Assembly (NCBI RefSeq): GCF_013376045.1
Contig: NZ_JABMJG010000003.1
Location: 186,001 to 250,000 of the forward strand
Source of the DNA: Variovorax sp. SG517
GTDB lineage: Bacteria; Pseudomonadota; Gammaproteobacteria; Burkholderiales; Burkholderiaceae_C
Length of the DNA: 64,000 bases
Direction: 5' to 3'
This document shows, piece after piece, positions 10,271 through 19,122 of this stretch (position 1 is the first letter of the stretch; each line of letters begins with the position of its first letter). Position numbers and translations under genes: made by a program. The notes under the pieces are model-generated. The model was not told where the DNA came from. It did no database searches and saw only the letters and a list, made by a program, of their open reading frames with translations.

Positions 10271-11070
10271 GCATCAGCATCCGCCGCGCATTCGCAGATC
10301 TGTCTGTGGGGCAGGTGCACTACGCGGCATGTGGCGACCCGACGGCACCGGCCGTGCTGCTGCTGCACCAGTCGCCGCGCAGCTGGACCGAATACCGCGC
10401 GGTGCTGCCGCTGATCGGCGTGCGCCGCAGGGCCATCGCGATGGACACGGCCGGCTTCGGCGATTCCGCCGATGGCGGCGTGCCGGCGAGCATCGAGCAA
10501 TGGGCGCGCGTGGCCTGCGAGCTGCTCGATGCGCTCGGCATCGAGAAGGTCGACGTGGTGGGGCATCACACTGGCGGCGTCATCGCGGTCGAGCTTGCCG
10601 CGGCGTTTCCGCAGCGCGTTCGCAGCCTGGTGCTGTCATCCACGCCTTACACCGACGAGCCCTTTCGCAAGGCGCGTGCGCAGCGTCCGCCCATCGACGA
10701 AGTCGCGCCGAGCGAAGACGGAACGCATCTTGCCGCGCTCTGGCAGAAGCGCCAGGGCTTTTATCCGGCCGGTCGTCCTGAGCTGCTCGAAGCCTTCGTG
10801 CTCGACGCATTGAAGGTCGCGCGTGTCGAGGAAGGGCACCGTGCCGTGGCGTCGTACCGCATGGAAGAGCGCATCGGCGGCATCGCGCAGCCGGTGCTGA
10901 TCGTGCGTGCGACCGACGACCCTTTCGCTGCTCCCCATGCCGCCGAACTGCAGCACCACCTTCCGCAGGCGCGCATCGCCGACATCGAAGGCGGCATGGT
11001 GCCGCTGCCCGATCAGATGCCCGACGCCTTCGCGCGCACGGTGCTCGATTTTCTGGAGAACCTGCCTTGA
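10267..11070 (+). CDS. Alpha/beta hydrolase
   Basis: A protein of 267 residues whose ATG overlaps the previous stop (ATGA). The fold is clear: LLLHQSPRSW forms the oxyanion-hole region and VVGHHTGG the nucleophile elbow. The canonical G-x-S-x-G is G-H-H-T-G, so the nucleophile position is His or Thr rather than Ser. Such changes occur in hydrolase-fold enzymes that are lyases or work without a Ser nucleophile. Downstream the acid residue falls in VRATDDPF. The operon partner genes suggest a catabolic role on a carbonyl or CoA substrate. Confidence 0.75.
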   Translation: MSISIRRAFADLSVGQVHYAACGDPTAPAVLLLHQSPRSWTEYRAVLPLIGVRRRAIAMDTAGFGDSADGGVPASIEQWARVACELLDALGIEKVDVVGHHTGGVIAVELAAAFPQRVRSLVLSSTPYTDEPFRKARAQRPPIDEVAPSEDGTHLAALWQKRQGFYPAGRPELLEAFVLDALKVARVEEGHRAVASYRMEERIGGIAQPVLIVRATDDPFAAPHAAELQHHLPQARIADIEGGMVPLPDQMPDAFARTVLDFLENLP

Positions 11071-11951
11071 AAGCTGTGCGCATCCATGGATTCGATGCCG
11101 TGCCCGTGCTGGAAGAGATCGCCGAGCCGACGGCGCGGCCCGGGCGCACCATCGTGCGCATGGAGGCTGCGACGGTCGGGCACATCGACCGCACCGTGTG
11201 GCGCGGCAGCTTCCTCAAGCATCCGCCCTTGCCCTACACGCCGGGCGTGGAGGCCGCGGGCGTCGTCATCGCGAGCGGTCGCTACCAGGCGGGGCAGCGC
11301 GTCTGGCTGCGAGGAAGCGGCCTGGGCACGCTCTTCGACGGCACATGGTGCGAGCAGATCGATGCGCCCGACGAGGCGCTGGGCCTGTTGCCCGACGACG
11401 TGCCGATGACCTTGGGCGCGGCCTTTTTCTCTCCCACGACCTCGGCGTGGGTGGCGCTGCATGAAGTCGCGAAGCTGCAGGCGGGAGAGCAGGTCCTGGT
11501 GACCGGGGCCAGCGGCGCCGTCGGCTCGCTCGTGATGCAGCTTGCGCGCGATGCCGGTTGTACGGCCGTCGCGGTCGCTGCGGATGCGGAACCGCCTGCG
11601 GTGGCCAGCACCGATCTGCTGATCGATACCGTCGGTGGCGACGTGCTCGCGCGAACGCTGCCTGCAGTGCGCCCCGGTGGGCGGGCCGTGCTGATCGGCT
11701 ACACCGCGGGGCCGACGCTGTCGCTCGACATCGCGCACTTCCTCCAGCGCGACGTGGCCCTGTTGCCCCTGAACATGTTCCGGCGCGAAGCACAAGGCCG
11801 CGCAGCGGTCCCCGAGTTGCTAGCGCGGCTTGCCGATGGGCGCCTGAAACTCGAAGTGCGGCCCTTCGCGCTTGCGGATGCCGCTGCCGCACTCGACTGG
11901 ATCGCGCAGCGCGGCCATCGCGGACGCGCCGTTCTCGTGCCCCGCCTCTGA
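11067..11951 (+). CDS. Medium-chain dehydrogenase/quinone oxidoreductase-family protein
   Basis: A protein of 294 residues of the zinc-free MDR (quinone reductase) type. It has a GroES-like N-terminal domain (PYTPGVEAAGVV) and a cofactor domain with VTGASGAVGSLVMQLA. The start is a TTG at 11067 inside the stop of the hydrolase (TTGA overlap), giving the family-typical MKAVRIHGF. No alternative ATG lies nearby. At 294 residues it is slightly shorter than the usual 320-330. It ends 18 bases before the MarR gene, which runs towards it. Confidence 0.8.
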   Translation: MKAVRIHGFDAVPVLEEIAEPTARPGRTIVRMEAATVGHIDRTVWRGSFLKHPPLPYTPGVEAAGVVIASGRYQAGQRVWLRGSGLGTLFDGTWCEQIDAPDEALGLLPDDVPMTLGAAFFSPTTSAWVALHEVAKLQAGEQVLVTGASGAVGSLVMQLARDAGCTAVAVAADAEPPAVASTDLLIDTVGGDVLARTLPAVRPGGRAVLIGYTAGPTLSLDIAHFLQRDVALLPLNMFRREAQGRAAVPELLARLADGRLKLEVRPFALADAAAALDWIAQRGHRGRAVLVPRL

Positions 11952-11969
11952 GCTGCGGGGCCCGAGGGC

Positions 11970-12446
11970 TCAGTCTTCTTCTCGCTCGTCGGCCGGCAGT
12001 CGCATGTGCAGGTCGATCATCTGCCGCAGCGTCTGCTTGAGCTCTTCCGCGCGGCGCAGCCCGAAGGGCTCGAGCACGCGCCGCTCATGTTCGCGCGCAA
12101 GTTCCATCAGGTGCTCGACAGCCTTGAGTCCCTTGCGCGTGATGCGCACCAGCGTGATGCGGCGATCACTCTCATGGGGCAGGCGCTCGACCTGTCCTCG
12201 TGCTTCCATGCGGTCCAGCAGCCGCGTAACCGTGGGCTGCTTGGTCACGGTGACCTGCGCGAGCTGGCCGATGCTGACCGGCTCGCTGCCCGCGAGCGAA
12301 GCCATCACGCGCCACTCCGATACGGAGAAGCCCTGCTGGCGCGCCACCTCGTGGAACTCCGAGGAGATCAGCTGGCTGGCCTGCGCCAGCAGCGCAGGAA
12401 GGTAGTCATCGACGAAGCGATGCGATTCGACGGGTTGATCAGCCAT
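11970..12446 (-). CDS. MarR-family transcriptional regulator, divergent from the catabolic operon
   Basis: A protein of 158 residues with a winged helix-turn-helix. The recognition region is about residues 60-105: ISIGQLAQVTVTKQPTVTRL-like, then a wing with DRRITLVRITRKG. A GAGGTG ribosome site precedes the ATG. It is transcribed away from the operon that starts at 12591, across a 144-base region holding a strong palindrome. This is the usual layout of a ligand-relieved repressor. In Variovorax, MarR proteins (IadR) are reported to control auxin degradation; which of the two MarR genes here corresponds is not clear from the sequence. Confidence 0.9.
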   Translation of the reverse strand: MADQPVESHRFVDDYLPALLAQASQLISSEFHEVARQQGFSVSEWRVMASLAGSEPVSIGQLAQVTVTKQPTVTRLLDRMEARGQVERLPHESDRRITLVRITRKGLKAVEHLMELAREHERRVLEPFGLRRAEELKQTLRQMIDLHMRLPADEREED

Positions 12447-12499
12447 GAAGGCACCTCACAGTCGCCACGGGCACGCTGCTTGCATGTCTAGGGTAATTC

Positions 12500-12519
12500 A
12501 TGATTGTGGATACATTCAT
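12500..12519. promoter_or_regulatory. Candidate MarR operator
   Basis: A 20-base near-palindrome with arms ATGA-n-TGT and ACA-n-TCAT around GGAT. It covers the -35 of the candidate rightward promoter and lies 54 bases from the divergent MarR start. Binding here would block RNA polymerase on the catabolic operon. Confidence 0.6.
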
Positions 12520-12532
12520 TTGTCAACATTAT
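12504..12532 (+). promoter_or_regulatory. Candidate promoter of the catabolic operon
   Basis: TTGTGG (12504-12509), a 17-base spacer and CATTAT (12527-12532). It lies 58 bases upstream of the first operon gene and overlaps the palindromic operator. Confidence 0.5.
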
Positions 12533-12590
12533 AGAAAGCACGATGCAACCTCCTGGTCGCATCGTCCCACGACAGACAACAAGGACCCCG

Positions 12591-14762
12591 ATGGCAGAGC
12601 GTTCATTCGTTGAAGAAGTCAAGAAACTGCGGCTTTCTGGTGGGGAAGTCTTCCGCGGTGAGGGCATTCTGGCGGTCACCAAGGCCCTTCTGGAGTCGGG
12701 AGTTTCCTACGTGGCGGGCTACCAGGGCGCGCCCATCTCGCACCTGATGGACGTGCTGGCCGATGCGCAGGACATCCTCGCCGAGCAGGGCATTCGCTTC
12801 GAGAACAGTGCGAGCGAAGCCACCGCGGCTGCCACGCTCGCAGCCTCCGTCAACTACCCGCTGCGCGGCGCCGTCACCTTCAAGGCTACCGTGGGTACCA
12901 ACGTGGCGTCCGACGCGCTGGCCAACCTGGCATCGGGCGGCGTGACCGGCGGCGCGCTCATCATCGTGGGCGAGGACTATGGCGAGGGCTCGTCGATCAT
13001 GCAGGAGCGCAGCCACGCCTTCGCGATGAAGTCGCAGATCTGGCTGCTCGATCCGCGCCCTAACCTGCCCAGCATCGTCGATGCGGTGAAGCAGGGCTTC
13101 GATCTCTCCGAAGCCAGCAACACGCCTGTGATGCTGCAGCTGCGCATCCGCGCCTGCCACGTGCACGGCCACTTCGTCGCGGGCGACAACAAGCGCGCGA
13201 AGTTCACGCTGAAGGACGCGCTCGAGAACCCGCAGCGCGACGTGGGCCGCATCGTGCTGCCGCCCGCGAGCTTCGTGCATGAGCAAGAGAAGGTGAAGGA
13301 CCGCTGGCCCGCGGCCGTGCGCTTCATCGAGGAGCGCAAGCTCAACGAGTTCTTCTCCGAGGACGCCGACGACATCGGCATCATCGTCCAGGGCGGTAGC
13401 TACAACACGCTGGTGCGTGCGCTCGAACGCCTGGGCCTCGCGGACGTCTACGGCGACACCCAGGTGCCGCTGTACGTGATGAACGTGGCCTATCCCGTCA
13501 TCGAGAGCGAGGTGATCCGCTTCTGCGAAGGCAAGCGCGCGGTGCTCGTGGTGGAAGAGGGGCAGCCCAACTTCGTCGAGCAGAACCTCGCGACCATCCT
13601 GCGCCAGGCCGGCTCCTCCACCGTGCTGCACGGCAAGGACATGCTGCCGGTGGCCGGCGAATACACGGCCGCCGAGCTGCTCAAGGGCACGCGCAGCTTC
13701 TGCGAACGCTACGAGCGCCTTGCGCCGTTACCGGTGCCCGCGCCCGTGCGCAAGGTGATTCCGCTGACCGAAGTCGCGGCTGAGCCCGCGCAGCCTGTCG
13801 CGCCGCTCGGCGAGGTGGTCCACGCCCGTCCGCCGGGCTTCTGCACCGGCTGCCCCGAGCGTCCCATCTTCAGCGCGATGAAGCTGGTCGAGCGCGAACT
13901 CGGTCCGCACCACGTGAGCGCCGACATCGGCTGCCACCTGTTCTCCATCCTGCCGCCCTTCAACATCGGCAACACCACCATGGGCTACGGCCTGGGCGGC
14001 GCGGGCGCCGCGGCGCTCAACGCGCCTGCAGGCAAGCGCGCGATCTCGATGATGGGCGACGGCGGCTTCTGGCACAACGGCCTGACCAGCGGCGTGGCCA
14101 ACGCGGTCTTCAACAAGAGCGACAACCTCACCATCGTCGTCGACAACAACTACACCTCGGCCACCGGCGGGCAGGACATCCTCTCGTCGAACGCCGTCAA
14201 CAAGACGCGCAGCACCGGCCACGAGATCGAGAGCGCCGTGCGCGGCGTGGGCGTGAAGTGGGTGAAGACGATGCGTCGCACCTACGACATCGCCGGCATG
14301 CGCGATGCACTCAAGGAAGCGCTGACCACCAAAGAGAAAGGCCCGAAGGTCCTGATCGCGCAGTCGGAGTGCATGCTCAACAAGCAGCGCCGCGAGAAGC
14401 CGCTGGTGCGCAGGGCCATCGCCGACGGCAAGCGCATGGTGCGCGAGAAGTTCGGCGTCGACTCCGACACCTGCACCGGCGACCACTCCTGCATCCGCCT
14501 CTCGGGCTGCCCGTCGCTGTCGATCAAGCCCAATCCCGATCCGCTGCGCACCGACCCGGTCGCGGCGGTGCTCGACAGCTGCGTGGGCTGCGGCGTGTGC
14601 GGCGAGGTCTCGCACGCCGCCGTGCTGTGCCCCTCTTTCTACAAGGCGCAGATCGTGAGCAACCCCAGCCGCTGGGACCAGCTGCGCGAGCGCGTGCGCG
14701 CGGCCGTCATCGGCTGGATGCAGCGCGGCGAGGCTCGCCGCCGTGAAGCCTATGCCTTCTGA
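12591..14762 (+). CDS. Indolepyruvate:ferredoxin oxidoreductase-like alpha subunit (TPP and FeS)
   Basis: A protein of 723 residues from the ATG at 12591 (MAERSF), which has AAGGAC before it; in-frame ATGs further upstream lack a site. The N-terminal half is the 2-oxoacid oxidoreductase Pyr domain with the ENSASEAT glutamate region. The TPP-binding motif starts at GDG (489-491) and ends with DNNY. The C terminus has two cysteine-rich motifs (CTGDHSCIRLSGCP and CVGCGVCGEVSHAAVLCP) for [4Fe-4S] clusters, as in IorA. The known reaction is 2-oxoacid + CoA + ferredoxin to acyl-CoA + CO2. The context suggests isatinate (2-aminophenylglyoxylate) as substrate, which is inference. Confidence 0.85.
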   Translation: MAERSFVEEVKKLRLSGGEVFRGEGILAVTKALLESGVSYVAGYQGAPISHLMDVLADAQDILAEQGIRFENSASEATAAATLAASVNYPLRGAVTFKATVGTNVASDALANLASGGVTGGALIIVGEDYGEGSSIMQERSHAFAMKSQIWLLDPRPNLPSIVDAVKQGFDLSEASNTPVMLQLRIRACHVHGHFVAGDNKRAKFTLKDALENPQRDVGRIVLPPASFVHEQEKVKDRWPAAVRFIEERKLNEFFSEDADDIGIIVQGGSYNTLVRALERLGLADVYGDTQVPLYVMNVAYPVIESEVIRFCEGKRAVLVVEEGQPNFVEQNLATILRQAGSSTVLHGKDMLPVAGEYTAAELLKGTRSFCERYERLAPLPVPAPVRKVIPLTEVAAEPAQPVAPLGEVVHARPPGFCTGCPERPIFSAMKLVERELGPHHVSADIGCHLFSILPPFNIGNTTMGYGLGGAGAAALNAPAGKRAISMMGDGGFWHNGLTSGVANAVFNKSDNLTIVVDNNYTSATGGQDILSSNAVNKTRSTGHEIESAVRGVGVKWVKTMRRTYDIAGMRDALKEALTTKEKGPKVLIAQSECMLNKQRREKPLVRRAIADGKRMVREKFGVDSDTCTGDHSCIRLSGCPSLSIKPNPDPLRTDPVAAVLDSCVGCGVCGEVSHAAVLCPSFYKAQIVSNPSRWDQLRERVRAAVIGWMQRGEARRREAYAF

Positions 14763-14766
14763 AGCG

Positions 14767-16275
14767 ATGACGAACAGCAAGGCCCAACCTATAAAGATCG
14801 CGATCCTCGCCATGGGCGGGGAGGGCGGCGGCGTGCTCGCCGACTGGATTGTCGACATGGGCGAGGCCAACGGCTACGTCGCCCAGACCACCTCCGTGCC
14901 GGGCGTGGCCCAGCGCACCGGCGCGACCATCTACTACGTCGAGCTGTACCCCGCCGCGCAGGCCGAGGCCGACGGCGGCACGCCGGTGCTCGCGCTGATG
15001 CCGCTGCCGGGCGACGTCGACGTGGTGCTCGCATCCGAGCTGATGGAAGCCGGCCGAGCCGTGCAGCGCGGCCTGGTCACGCGCCAGCGCACCACACTGA
15101 TCGCCTCCACGCATCGCGTGTTCTCCATTGCCGAGAAGAGCGCGATGGGCGACGGCCGCGTCGACAGCGGCCAGCTCCTCGCCCACACGGCCAACGCCGC
15201 CAAGCGCTTCATCCGCTTCGACATGGCCCAGGCCGCCGAGGCTTCGGGCAGCGTGATCAGCGCGGTGCTCTTCGGTGCGCTGGCGGGCTCGGGCGTGCTG
15301 CCCTTCAGCCGCGCGCAGTTCGAGGCGACCATCGAACGCGGTGGCGTGGGCGTGAAGCCCAGCCTCAAGGCCTTCGGTGCGGCGTTCGAACGCGCGCAGG
15401 GCGGCGACGACGGCGAGCCGGTGAAGGAATCACCCATCGCCGCCCCCGCACCACAGCCGCGCCACCCTGCGGTGCGCGCACTGGTCGAGCGCGTGCAGAG
15501 CAGCTTCCCGGCCGAAGCGCAAGACCTGCTGCTCGAAGGCGTGCGCCGCCTCATCGACTACCAAGACCCGGCCTATGCCGGCCTGTATCTCGACCGCATG
15601 GCCTCCATCGCGGCCTTGCCTGCGGGCGACCACCGCCTGCTGCGCGAAACTGCGCGGCACCTCGCGCTCTGGATGTCCTACGAAGACACTGCCCGCGTCG
15701 CGGCCCTGAAGACCCGCGCCACCCGCTTCGAGCGCGTGCGCGGCGAGGTGCGCGTGCAGCCCGGCCAGGTGCTCGCCATCAACGAATACATGCATCCGCG
15801 CCTGCAAGAGATCTGCGAGACGCTGCCTGGCGGCATCGGCCGCTGGCTCATGAACTCCACGCTGCCGAAGAAGATCGTCGAGCGCTTCACGCAGCACGGC
15901 CGCGTGATCCAGACCAGCTCGCTGCGCGGCTACCTGATGCTGCGCATGGTGGCGGCATGCAGGCGCTGGCGCCTGTCGACCATCCGCTACGCCGAGGAGA
16001 ACCGCCGCATCGAGGAGTGGCTGCAGCGCATCGCCTCCACGGCGCAGCGCAATCCGGAACTTGCCGTCGAGCTCGCCCAGTGCCAGCGCCTGGTCAAGGG
16101 CTACAGCGACACGCACGAGCGCGGCATCCGCAACTACGACACCGTGATGCGCGCCTTCGAGCGCGCGGGCAATGCCCTGGCACCGGCCACACTGCGCGAA
16201 CTGCGCGATGCCGCCTTGGCCGACGAGCACGGCCACAAGCTGCAGGCCGCGCTCGCGCAGCATGCGCTGGCCTGA
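14767..16275 (+). CDS. Indolepyruvate oxidoreductase-like beta/gamma subunit with C-terminal extension
   Basis: About 502 residues from the ATG at 14767; a GTG at 14743 and an ATG at 14752 are alternative starts overlapping the previous gene. The N-terminal 200 residues are the 2-oxoacid oxidoreductase gamma domain (AILAMGGEGGGVLADWI, then TSVPGVAQRTGAT). The C-terminal 300 residues form an Arg-rich helical domain like that found in large fused IOR proteins of proteobacteria. It is much longer than archaeal IorB (about 200 residues). With the preceding gene it should form one enzyme that passes electrons to ferredoxin. Confidence 0.82.
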   Translation: MTNSKAQPIKIAILAMGGEGGGVLADWIVDMGEANGYVAQTTSVPGVAQRTGATIYYVELYPAAQAEADGGTPVLALMPLPGDVDVVLASELMEAGRAVQRGLVTRQRTTLIASTHRVFSIAEKSAMGDGRVDSGQLLAHTANAAKRFIRFDMAQAAEASGSVISAVLFGALAGSGVLPFSRAQFEATIERGGVGVKPSLKAFGAAFERAQGGDDGEPVKESPIAAPAPQPRHPAVRALVERVQSSFPAEAQDLLLEGVRRLIDYQDPAYAGLYLDRMASIAALPAGDHRLLRETARHLALWMSYEDTARVAALKTRATRFERVRGEVRVQPGQVLAINEYMHPRLQEICETLPGGIGRWLMNSTLPKKIVERFTQHGRVIQTSSLRGYLMLRMVAACRRWRLSTIRYAEENRRIEEWLQRIASTAQRNPELAVELAQCQRLVKGYSDTHERGIRNYDTVMRAFERAGNALAPATLRELRDAALADEHGHKLQAALAQHALA

Positions 16276-16291
16276 AGAGACGAAAACGACG

Positions 16292-17284
16292 ATGAGCACA
16301 ACTTCAGCCACCCTCTCGCTGCGCGTCGCCGAGGCGCGCGAACTGAATCCGCTGATCCGCATGCTGCGCCTGCGCGCCGACGACGGCCGCGCGCTGCCCG
16401 GCTTTGCCGCGGGCGCCCACATCCGCGTGCAGGTGTCGCTGCCGGGCGGCAAGACCGACTGGCGCCACTACTCGCTCATCAATTTCGACACCGCGCGCAA
16501 CGCCACCAACGCACCGACCGAGTACGTGATCGCGGTGCGCAAGGAGGCCGAAGGCCGTGGTGGCTCGCGCTTCATGCACGAGGGGCTGAAAGAGGGCGAC
16601 ACCATCGCCATCGAGCCGCCGAAGAACGACTTTCCGCTGCACACCGGCCCGGGCGGTTCGGTGCTCGTGGCGGGCGGCATCGGCGTGACGCCACTGGCCA
16701 CCATGGCCGCGCGCCGGCGTGCCGAAGGCGCGGCCGTGCGCATGCACTACGCCGGCCGCAGCCGCGAGCTGATGGCCTTCCTGCCCGAGCTGCAGGCGCT
16801 GCTGGGCGACGACCTGCACGTGCACGCGGATGCCGAAGCAGGCGCGCCGCTGGCCATCGATGCGCTACTCGACAGCGTTCCTGCCGGCGACCGCCTGTAT
16901 GTGTGCGGCCCCAAGGTCATGCTAGACGCGGTGCTCGAACGCACCCAGGCACGCGGCTGGGAGCACGACCGTGTGCACTTCGAGCTCTTCACCGAGGCCG
17001 TCGCGGAAGAGGGCGACCAGCCTTTCGAGGTGGAACTCGCGCAGTCGGGCCAGCGCTTCACCGTGCCGGCGGACCAGAGCATCCTCGACTGCCTCATCGA
17101 GCACGGCTGCGACCCGATGTTCGACTGCAAGCGCGGCGAATGCGGCGTGTGCGCGGTGCCCGTGCTCGAAGGCGAGATCGACCATCGCGACTACGTGCTC
17201 ACCGCCCGCGAGAAGGCGCAAGGCAACGTCATGCAGATCTGCATCTCGCGTGCCAAGGGTGCGCGCCTGGTGCTGGACATCTGA
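16292..17284 (+). CDS. iadC: PDR/VanB-family oxygenase reductase (FMN/NAD plus [2Fe-2S])
   Basis: A protein of 330 residues. It has an N-terminal flavin-binding domain (WRHYSLIN gives the R-x-Y-S motif), a middle NAD(P) domain (VAGGIGVTPLATMA and YVCGPKVML), and a C-terminal plant-type ferredoxin domain with the cluster cysteines in CKRGECGVCAVPV and a later MQICIS. It carries electrons from NAD(P)H to a Rieske oxygenase. It is the only such reductase in the island, so it probably serves both Rieske pairs. The symbol follows my memory that iadC is the reductase beside iadD/iadE in Variovorax. Confidence 0.85.
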   Translation: MSTTSATLSLRVAEARELNPLIRMLRLRADDGRALPGFAAGAHIRVQVSLPGGKTDWRHYSLINFDTARNATNAPTEYVIAVRKEAEGRGGSRFMHEGLKEGDTIAIEPPKNDFPLHTGPGGSVLVAGGIGVTPLATMAARRRAEGAAVRMHYAGRSRELMAFLPELQALLGDDLHVHADAEAGAPLAIDALLDSVPAGDRLYVCGPKVMLDAVLERTQARGWEHDRVHFELFTEAVAEEGDQPFEVELAQSGQRFTVPADQSILDCLIEHGCDPMFDCKRGECGVCAVPVLEGEIDHRDYVLTAREKAQGNVMQICISRAKGARLVLDI

Positions 17285-17295
17285 AGCAAGGAGAC

Positions 17296-18618
17296 ATGAA
17301 CGCCATGACCTCGTACATAGACAACCCTGATGCCATCCGCGCGCTGGTGCAGAACGACCGGGTGCACCGCGACCTATACACCAGCCAGGAACTCTTCGAA
17401 CTGGAGCAGGAGCACTTCTTCGCCAACACCTGGAACTACGTCGGCCACGAGAGCCAGCTGCCGAAGCCCGGCGACTGGATCAGCAACGAGATCGCCGGGC
17501 GTCCGCTGATCGTCGTGCGCCACTCCGACGGCAGCGTGCGCGTGATGATGAACCGCTGCGCCCACAAGGGCTCGCGCCTGGTCAACGGGCCCTGCGGCAA
17601 CACCGGCAAGTTCTTCCGCTGCCCTTATCACGCCTGGACCTTCAAGACCGACGGCGCGCCGCTGGCCATTCCGCTGAAGACCGGCTACGAGAACACGCAG
17701 CTGCACGAGTGCGAATCGGGCAAGGGCCTGACCACCGTGAAGCACGTGCGCAGCCACCGCGGCTTCATCTTCGTGAAGATCAACGACGCCGGCCCCGATT
17801 TCGACGAGTACTTCGGCGACTCGCTGAGCTCCATCGACAACATGGCCGACCGCTCGCCCGAGGGCGAACTGGAGATCGCCGGCGGCTGCCTGCGCTTCAT
17901 GCACCAGTGCAACTGGAAGATGTTCGTGGAGAACCTCAACGACACCATGCATCCGATGGTGGCGCACGAGTCCTCGGCCGGCACCGCCAAGCGCATGTGG
18001 GCCGACAAGCCCGAGAGCGAGCCCAAGCCCATGGCGGTGGAGCAGTTCGTGCCCTTCATGTCCGACTACAAGTTCTTCGAGGACATGGGCATCCGCACGT
18101 ACGACAACGGCCACAGCTTCACCGGCGTGCACTTCAGCATCCACAGCAAGTACAAGGCGATCCCCGCGTACGACAACGCCATGAAGGCGCGCTACGGCGA
18201 CGAGAAGACCGCGCAGATCCTCGGCATGGCACGGCACAACACCGTCTACTACCCGAACCTCACGATCAAGGGCGCGATCCAGGCGATCCGCGTGGTCAAG
18301 CCGATCTCGGCCGACAAGACCCTCATCGAGAGCTGGACCTTCCGCCTCAAGGGCGCACCGCCGGAACTGCTGCAGCGCACCGCGATGTACAACCGCCTCA
18401 TCAACTCGCCTTTCTCGGTGGTGGGCCATGACGACCTGCAGGCCTATCGCGGTATGCAGGCCGGCCTGCACGCGAGCGGCAACGAGTGGGTCAGCCTGCA
18501 CCGCGACTACGACCCGACCGAGCTGAAGGGCGGCGAGATCACCACCGGCGGCACCAACGAGCTGCCCATGCGCAACCAATACCGCAGCTGGGTGCAACGC
18601 ATGACGGAGACGATGTGA
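17296..18618 (+). CDS. iadD: Rieske aromatic-ring-hydroxylating dioxygenase, alpha subunit (first pair)
   Basis: A protein of 440 residues with AAGGAG before the ATG. The Rieske cluster ligands are C88, H90, C109 and H112 (RCAHKG and RCPYHAW). The mononuclear iron site is in NLNDTMHPMVAHE, with D216, H219 and H224. These enzymes add oxygen to an aromatic ring using electrons from the reductase. As I recall the literature, the Variovorax auxin dioxygenase is IadDE and acts on indole-3-acetate to give dioxindole-3-acetate. The match to that gene is by position, family and operon context, not by alignment. Confidence 0.88.
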   Translation: MNAMTSYIDNPDAIRALVQNDRVHRDLYTSQELFELEQEHFFANTWNYVGHESQLPKPGDWISNEIAGRPLIVVRHSDGSVRVMMNRCAHKGSRLVNGPCGNTGKFFRCPYHAWTFKTDGAPLAIPLKTGYENTQLHECESGKGLTTVKHVRSHRGFIFVKINDAGPDFDEYFGDSLSSIDNMADRSPEGELEIAGGCLRFMHQCNWKMFVENLNDTMHPMVAHESSAGTAKRMWADKPESEPKPMAVEQFVPFMSDYKFFEDMGIRTYDNGHSFTGVHFSIHSKYKAIPAYDNAMKARYGDEKTAQILGMARHNTVYYPNLTIKGAIQAIRVVKPISADKTLIESWTFRLKGAPPELLQRTAMYNRLINSPFSVVGHDDLQAYRGMQAGLHASGNEWVSLHRDYDPTELKGGEITTGGTNELPMRNQYRSWVQRMTETM

Positions 18619-19112
18619 TGGCCGGCAGCGCGTCAGAAATCACCCGCCAGCACCTGATCGACTTCGTCGTGAACGAGGCCTACCTGCTCGACACCCGCCG
18701 CTACGAGGAGTGGAACGCGCTCTTCACCGACGACGCCTTTTACTGGATACCGCTGATTCCCGATCAGGAGGATGGTCTCAATCACACCTCGCACCTCTAT
18801 GAGGACAAGCTCCTGCGCGAGCTGCGCATCGAGCGCCTGAAGAGCCCACGCGCCTTCTCGCAGCAGCCGCCGAGCCGCTGCCATCACCTGCTGCAGGTGC
18901 CGGTGGTGGAGCAGTTCGACGCGGAATCCCGCCGCTACGTGGTGCGCACCTCGTTCCACTACACCGAGTCGCAGGGCGACGAGATCCAGTTCTACGTGGG
19001 CACCTTCTTCCACCACCTCACGGTGCAGGACGGCGCGCTGCGCATGACGCTCAAGCGCGTCAACCTCCTCAACTGCGACGCGGCCCTGCCGGCCGTGCAA
19101 CTCTTCATCTGA
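18618..19112 (+). CDS. iadE: Ring-hydroxylating dioxygenase, beta subunit (first pair)
   Basis: A protein of 164 residues of the SnoaL-like cone fold. Its ATG overlaps the alpha-subunit stop by one base (TGATG), so the two are translationally coupled. Typical beta-subunit marks are an N-terminal EAYLLDTRRYEEWNALF stretch, then FYWIP, and a C-terminal RVNLLNCDAALPAVQLFI. The beta subunit holds the alpha3beta3 hexamer together and has no metal. The second beta subunit at 28485 ends in almost the same residues, which supports duplication of the pair. Confidence 0.88.
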   Translation: MAGSASEITRQHLIDFVVNEAYLLDTRRYEEWNALFTDDAFYWIPLIPDQEDGLNHTSHLYEDKLLRELRIERLKSPRAFSQQPPSRCHHLLQVPVVEQFDAESRRYVVRTSFHYTESQGDEIQFYVGTFFHHLTVQDGALRMTLKRVNLLNCDAALPAVQLFI

Positions 19113-19122
19113 CAGGGACGAG

